Made by a program: the position numbers and the translations under genes | In this document: one piece after another, positions 30,446 to 33,406 of the stretch | Position numbering within the stretch: the stretch's first letter is position 1 | Layout of the letters: every line of letters starts with the position of its first letter | Assembly: GCA_013001695.1 (NCBI GenBank) | Contig: JABDMC010000237.1 | Location: forward strand, 1 to 33,406 | Reading direction: 5' to 3' | Length of the DNA: 33,406 bases | Origin: Akkermansiaceae bacterium | GTDB taxonomy: Bacteria; Verrucomicrobiota; Verrucomicrobiia; Verrucomicrobiales; Akkermansiaceae | Notes under the pieces: model-generated | Database searches by the model: none | What the model was told of the DNA's origin: nothing | Seen by the model: the letters and a program-made list of their open reading frames with translations, nothing else

Positions 30446-33235
30446 ATGGCAGCGCAACGGCTCTTTCTCCTCGACGGCATGGCCCTCGCCTACCGCGCCC
30501 ATTTCGCCCTGATCCGGAACCCGATCGTGACCTCCCAGGGGGTCAACAGCTCGGCCCTCTTCGGCTTCACCAACACCCTCCTCACCATCCTCGAGAAGGA
30601 GGAGCCGACCCACCTCGCGGTCGCCTTCGACACCTCCGCCCCGACCGGGCGTCACGAGGCCTACCCCGAATACAAGGCCCAGCGCGAGGACATGCCGGAG
30701 GACCTCGCCGCGGCCCTGCCGAACCTCAAGCGCCTCTGCGCCGCCTTCCGGATCCCGGTCCTCGAACTCGACGGCTACGAGGCCGATGACATCATCGGGA
30801 CGCTCGCGCGCCAGGCCGAGGCCGCGGGCGATTTCGAAACGTTCATGGTCACGCCCGACAAGGACTTCGGGCAGCTCGTCTCGGAATCGACCAGGATGTG
30901 GAAGCCGGGGCGGAAGGGATCCGAGCACGACATCATCGACCTCGCCCATCTCAAGGATCTCTGGGGGATCGAGAAGCCGTCGCAGGTCATCGACATCCTC
31001 GGCCTCATGGGCGATGCCTCCGACAACATTCCCGGCGTCCCCGGCGTGGGCCAGAAGACCGCCGTGAAGCTCGTCACGCAGTTCGGCTCGGTCGAGGAAC
31101 TGCTGAAGCGCACCGATGAGCTGAAGGGAAAGCTCAAGGAGCGCGTCGAGGAGAACGCCGCGCAGGCCCGTCTGTCGAAGGAGCTCGCCACCATCATCAC
31201 GGACGTCCCGCTCGACTACGCGCCGTCGGGCCTCGTCGTGAAGGACCGGGACGACGACGCCGTGAAGTCGCTCTTCACCGAGTTCGAGTTCAACGCCCTC
31301 GGGAAGCGCCTCTTCGGGGACGATTTCGTGGCGGGCCGCGGGAAGGGCGTGGAAACCGCGGCTGCCGCCGGCGGGGGGGCGGAGGTCCTCGAGGCGAACC
31401 TCAAGAAGATCGGCGATGTCGACCACAGCTACCACTTCGCCAACACCGCCGCGAAACGGAAGAAACTCCTCGGGGCGCTCGCCAAGCAGGAGCGCTTCTG
31501 CTTCGACATCGAGACGACCTCCCTCGACCGCTTCGAGGCGAAGCTGCTCGGGATCGCCTTCGCGTGGAAGGCGCACGAGGCGTGGTTCCTCCCGGTCGAC
31601 GACCCGGAGGCGGCCCGGGAGGAACTCCGGGACATCCTGGCGGGCCCCGCCGAGAAGATCGGCCACAACCTCAAGTACGACCTCGCGGTCCTCCTGAACC
31701 ACGGGTTCACCGTGGCGGGCCCGTTCTTCGACACCATGCTGGCGCACACCATCCTCAACCCGGACCAGCGCCACACCATGGACTACCTCGCGGAGTCCCT
31801 CCTCGGCTACACCCCGGTGAAGCTGGCGGACCTCGCCGCCGAGGCCGCCCCGGCCGACGACCTCTTCGCGCAGACCAAGACGGCGGAGATCGAGATGTCC
31901 GCCATCCCCGCCGCGAAGCTCGCCGATTACGCCGCGGAGGACGCCGACGTGACCCTGCAACTCGCGGATCATCTCGCCCCGCAGCTCGCCGAGCAGAAGC
32001 AGGAGCGCGTCTTCTACGACATCGAGGCGCCCCTCCTCCCGGTGCTGGTCGCCATGGAACACGAGGGAATCTCGATCGACCTCTCCATCCTCGAGGAGTC
32101 CGGGAAACAGCTCCAGGGCCGCATCGACGAACTCACCGCCGCCATCCACGACGCCGCCGGCCGCGAGTTCAACCTGAACTCGCCCAAGCAGCTCGGCGAG
32201 ATCCTCTTCGGGGAGATGCAGCTCGTCGAGAAGCCGAAAAAAACCAAGACCGGCCAGTTCAAGACCGACGAGCAGACCCTCGCGGCCCTCGCCGCGAGCC
32301 ACCCCATCGTCGCCCGGATCCTCGAATACCGCGAGGCGTCGAAGCTCAAGTCGACGTACATCGACGCCCTGCCGGGCCACGTCGCGTCGAAGACGGGGCG
32401 CGTCCACACCCACCTGCACCAGCTCGTGGCGGCCACCGGGCGGCTGGCCTCCACCGAGCCGAACCTGCAGAACATCCCGGTGCGTTCCGAGGCCGGGCGC
32501 GAGATCCGCAAGGCCTTCGTCCCGCGCGGCGAGGGCTTCACCCTCCTCGCCGCGGACTACTCGCAGGTCGAGCTCCGCATCATGGCCGCCATGTCCGGCG
32601 ACCCGGGGATGATCGAGGCCTTCGCGCAGGACCTCGACATCCACCGCGCCACCGCCGCCAAGGTCTACGGGGTGACCCTCGACGAGGTCCTGCCCGAGAT
32701 GCGCAGCACCGCCAAGATGGTCAATTTCGGCATCATCTACGGCATCTCCGCCTTCGGGCTCAGCCAGCGCCTCGGCATCCCCCGCGGGGAAGCCGCCGAG
32801 ATCATCGACACCTACTTCGAAAAATACCCGGGCGTGAAGGAGTTCATGGACCAGACCATCGCCACGGCCCGCGAATCCGGGTTTGTCGAGACCCTCACCG
32901 GCCGGCGCCGCTACATGCGCGACATCAATTCGTCCAACAAGACCGTCGCCGGCAACGCCGAGCGGGCCGCCATCAACACCCCCATCCAGGGGTCCGCGGC
33001 CGACATGATCAAGCTTGCCATGATCCACATCGACGCCCACCTCCGCGACGCCGGGGCCCGCACCAGGATGATCCTGCAGGTCCACGACGAACTCGTCTTC
33101 GACCTGCACCAGGACGAGGAAAAGGACCTCGTCCCGGAGATCGTGGCCCGCATGCAGGACGCCCTCCCCCTCCCCCACGGCGTCCACGCCAAGGTCGACA
33201 CCGGGACCGGCGCCAACTGGCTCGAGGCGCATTGA
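30446..33235 (+). CDS. polA: DNA polymerase I
   Basis: A 929-residue polymerase for repair and Okazaki fragment processing. Residues 1 to about 300 form the 5'-3' exonuclease (LFLLDGMALAYRA, GYEADDIIGTLA, GDASDNIPGVPGVGQKTA). The 3'-5' proofreading domain is intact: Exo I Asp354-Glu356 (CFDIETTSL), Exo II Asp412 (HNLKYD), Exo III Tyr495/Asp499 (YAAED). In the polymerase domain, motif A is DYSQVELR (Asp704), motif B is KMVNFGIIYG with Phe rather than Tyr at the sugar-selectivity site, and motif C is QVHDELVF (Asp881, Glu882). Length is nearly identical to E. coli PolA (928). The ATG at 30446 starts the conserved N-terminus. A weak TTGACC box lies at 30412. It is followed by tandem repeats. Confidence 0.98.
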   Translation: MAAQRLFLLDGMALAYRAHFALIRNPIVTSQGVNSSALFGFTNTLLTILEKEEPTHLAVAFDTSAPTGRHEAYPEYKAQREDMPEDLAAALPNLKRLCAAFRIPVLELDGYEADDIIGTLARQAEAAGDFETFMVTPDKDFGQLVSESTRMWKPGRKGSEHDIIDLAHLKDLWGIEKPSQVIDILGLMGDASDNIPGVPGVGQKTAVKLVTQFGSVEELLKRTDELKGKLKERVEENAAQARLSKELATIITDVPLDYAPSGLVVKDRDDDAVKSLFTEFEFNALGKRLFGDDFVAGRGKGVETAAAAGGGAEVLEANLKKIGDVDHSYHFANTAAKRKKLLGALAKQERFCFDIETTSLDRFEAKLLGIAFAWKAHEAWFLPVDDPEAAREELRDILAGPAEKIGHNLKYDLAVLLNHGFTVAGPFFDTMLAHTILNPDQRHTMDYLAESLLGYTPVKLADLAAEAAPADDLFAQTKTAEIEMSAIPAAKLADYAAEDADVTLQLADHLAPQLAEQKQERVFYDIEAPLLPVLVAMEHEGISIDLSILEESGKQLQGRIDELTAAIHDAAGREFNLNSPKQLGEILFGEMQLVEKPKKTKTGQFKTDEQTLAALAASHPIVARILEYREASKLKSTYIDALPGHVASKTGRVHTHLHQLVAATGRLASTEPNLQNIPVRSEAGREIRKAFVPRGEGFTLLAADYSQVELRIMAAMSGDPGMIEAFAQDLDIHRATAAKVYGVTLDEVLPEMRSTAKMVNFGIIYGISAFGLSQRLGIPRGEAAEIIDTYFEKYPGVKEFMDQTIATARESGFVETLTGRRRYMRDINSSNKTVAGNAERAAINTPIQGSAADMIKLAMIHIDAHLRDAGARTRMILQVHDELVFDLHQDEEKDLVPEIVARMQDALPLPHGVHAKVDTGTGANWLEAH

Positions 33236-33251
33236 GGTGCGGCTGCATGGC

Positions 33252-33406
33252 AGGGCGGGCGCTCCGCCTGCCGACGGCCCATCCATTCCCGCCCACCGGA
33301 ACGCCAACGATTTGTAGGGCGGGCGCTCCGCCTGCCAACGGCCCATCCATTCCCGCCCATCGCAGCGCCATTCATTTGTAGGGCGGGCGCTCCGCCTGCC
33401 AACGGC
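33252..33406. repeat. 64-bp tandem repeat with REP-like palindrome, truncated by window end
   Basis: Two full copies (33252-33315 and 33316-33379, 57 of 64 bases identical) and 27 bases of a third (33380-33406) follow polA. Each copy starts with AGGGCGGGCGCTCCGCCTGCC, which contains the inverted repeat GGCGG/CCGCC (for example 33318-33322 with 33328-33332). Copies two and three are preceded by ATTTGTAG (33310-33317, 33374-33381), the same octamer that flanks the palindrome at the start of the window. No T-run follows, so this is not a standard terminator for polA. The array continues beyond the window. Confidence 0.85.

Noticed and set aside
33236-33406. CRISPR array after polA
   Set aside because: The whole 64-bp unit is repeated, including the part that would be the spacer, so this is a plain tandem repeat.

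Overview
This 33.4 kb window is GC-rich chromosomal DNA with about 25 protein genes and no phage, insertion sequence, CRISPR array, rRNA or tRNA that I can see. It looks like a member of the Verrucomicrobiota. The evidence is a 51-residue 'small basic protein' of the type known from Verrucomicrobia and Chlamydiae, a PEP-CTERM surface protein, a complete Gram-negative LPS/Kdo export set, and an HPr kinase with a two-component (EI plus HPr) PTS. This assignment is inferred from gene content only.

Layout. 1-480: a REP-like hairpin, then the small basic protein gene as an apparently complete monocistronic unit (promoter, strong Shine-Dalgarno, terminator). 494-6321: plus-strand genes for an S4/RluB-type pseudouridine synthase, acetyl-CoA synthetase, a coiled-coil protein of unknown function, and a secreted HExxH protein. 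6639-9940: a minus-strand run, TIGR01777/YfcH-like epimerase, HAD hydrolase, then Mpl (murein peptide recycling). 10053-14209: a promoter with dyads, a PEP-CTERM leishmanolysin-like metalloprotein, a strong terminator, then lptD and a nitroreductase. 14223-14663 (minus): a short Wzz-like membrane protein. 14766-20510 (plus): a tight run of M16 peptidase, DUF1844 protein, KdsA, an LptC/LptA-like periplasmic protein and LptB. 20710-26669: long-form HPF, an unknown protein, a FadL-type porin, then hprK, ptsH and ptsI. 26716-30345: a membrane-anchored VWA protein (minus), carboxypeptidase Taq (plus) and a Glu-Pro repeat membrane protein (minus). 30446-33235: polA, followed by 64-bp tandem repeats running off the window end.

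How the genes fit together. Several concern envelope biogenesis: Kdo synthesis (KdsA), LPS export ATPase and bridge (LptB, LptC/A-like), outer-membrane insertion (LptD), peptidoglycan recycling (Mpl), an outer-membrane fatty-acid channel (FadL) and surface metalloproteins. The order kdsA, lptA-like, lptB, hpf, then PTS-type regulators recalls the lptA-lptB-rpoN-hpf-ptsN-rapZ-npr region of enterobacteria. Here rpoN, ptsN and rapZ are absent and HprK, a Ser46/His15 HPr and EI are present. No EII permease is present, so the PTS may be mainly regulatory.

I did not find one obviously new multi-gene defence or mobile system. The most interesting items are a poorly described HExxH secreted family, a cysteine-free LptD, a probable LptC-LptA composite protein, a miniature Wzz-like protein, an unknown gene with a Cys/His-rich tail, and a REP-like repeat family at both window ends.
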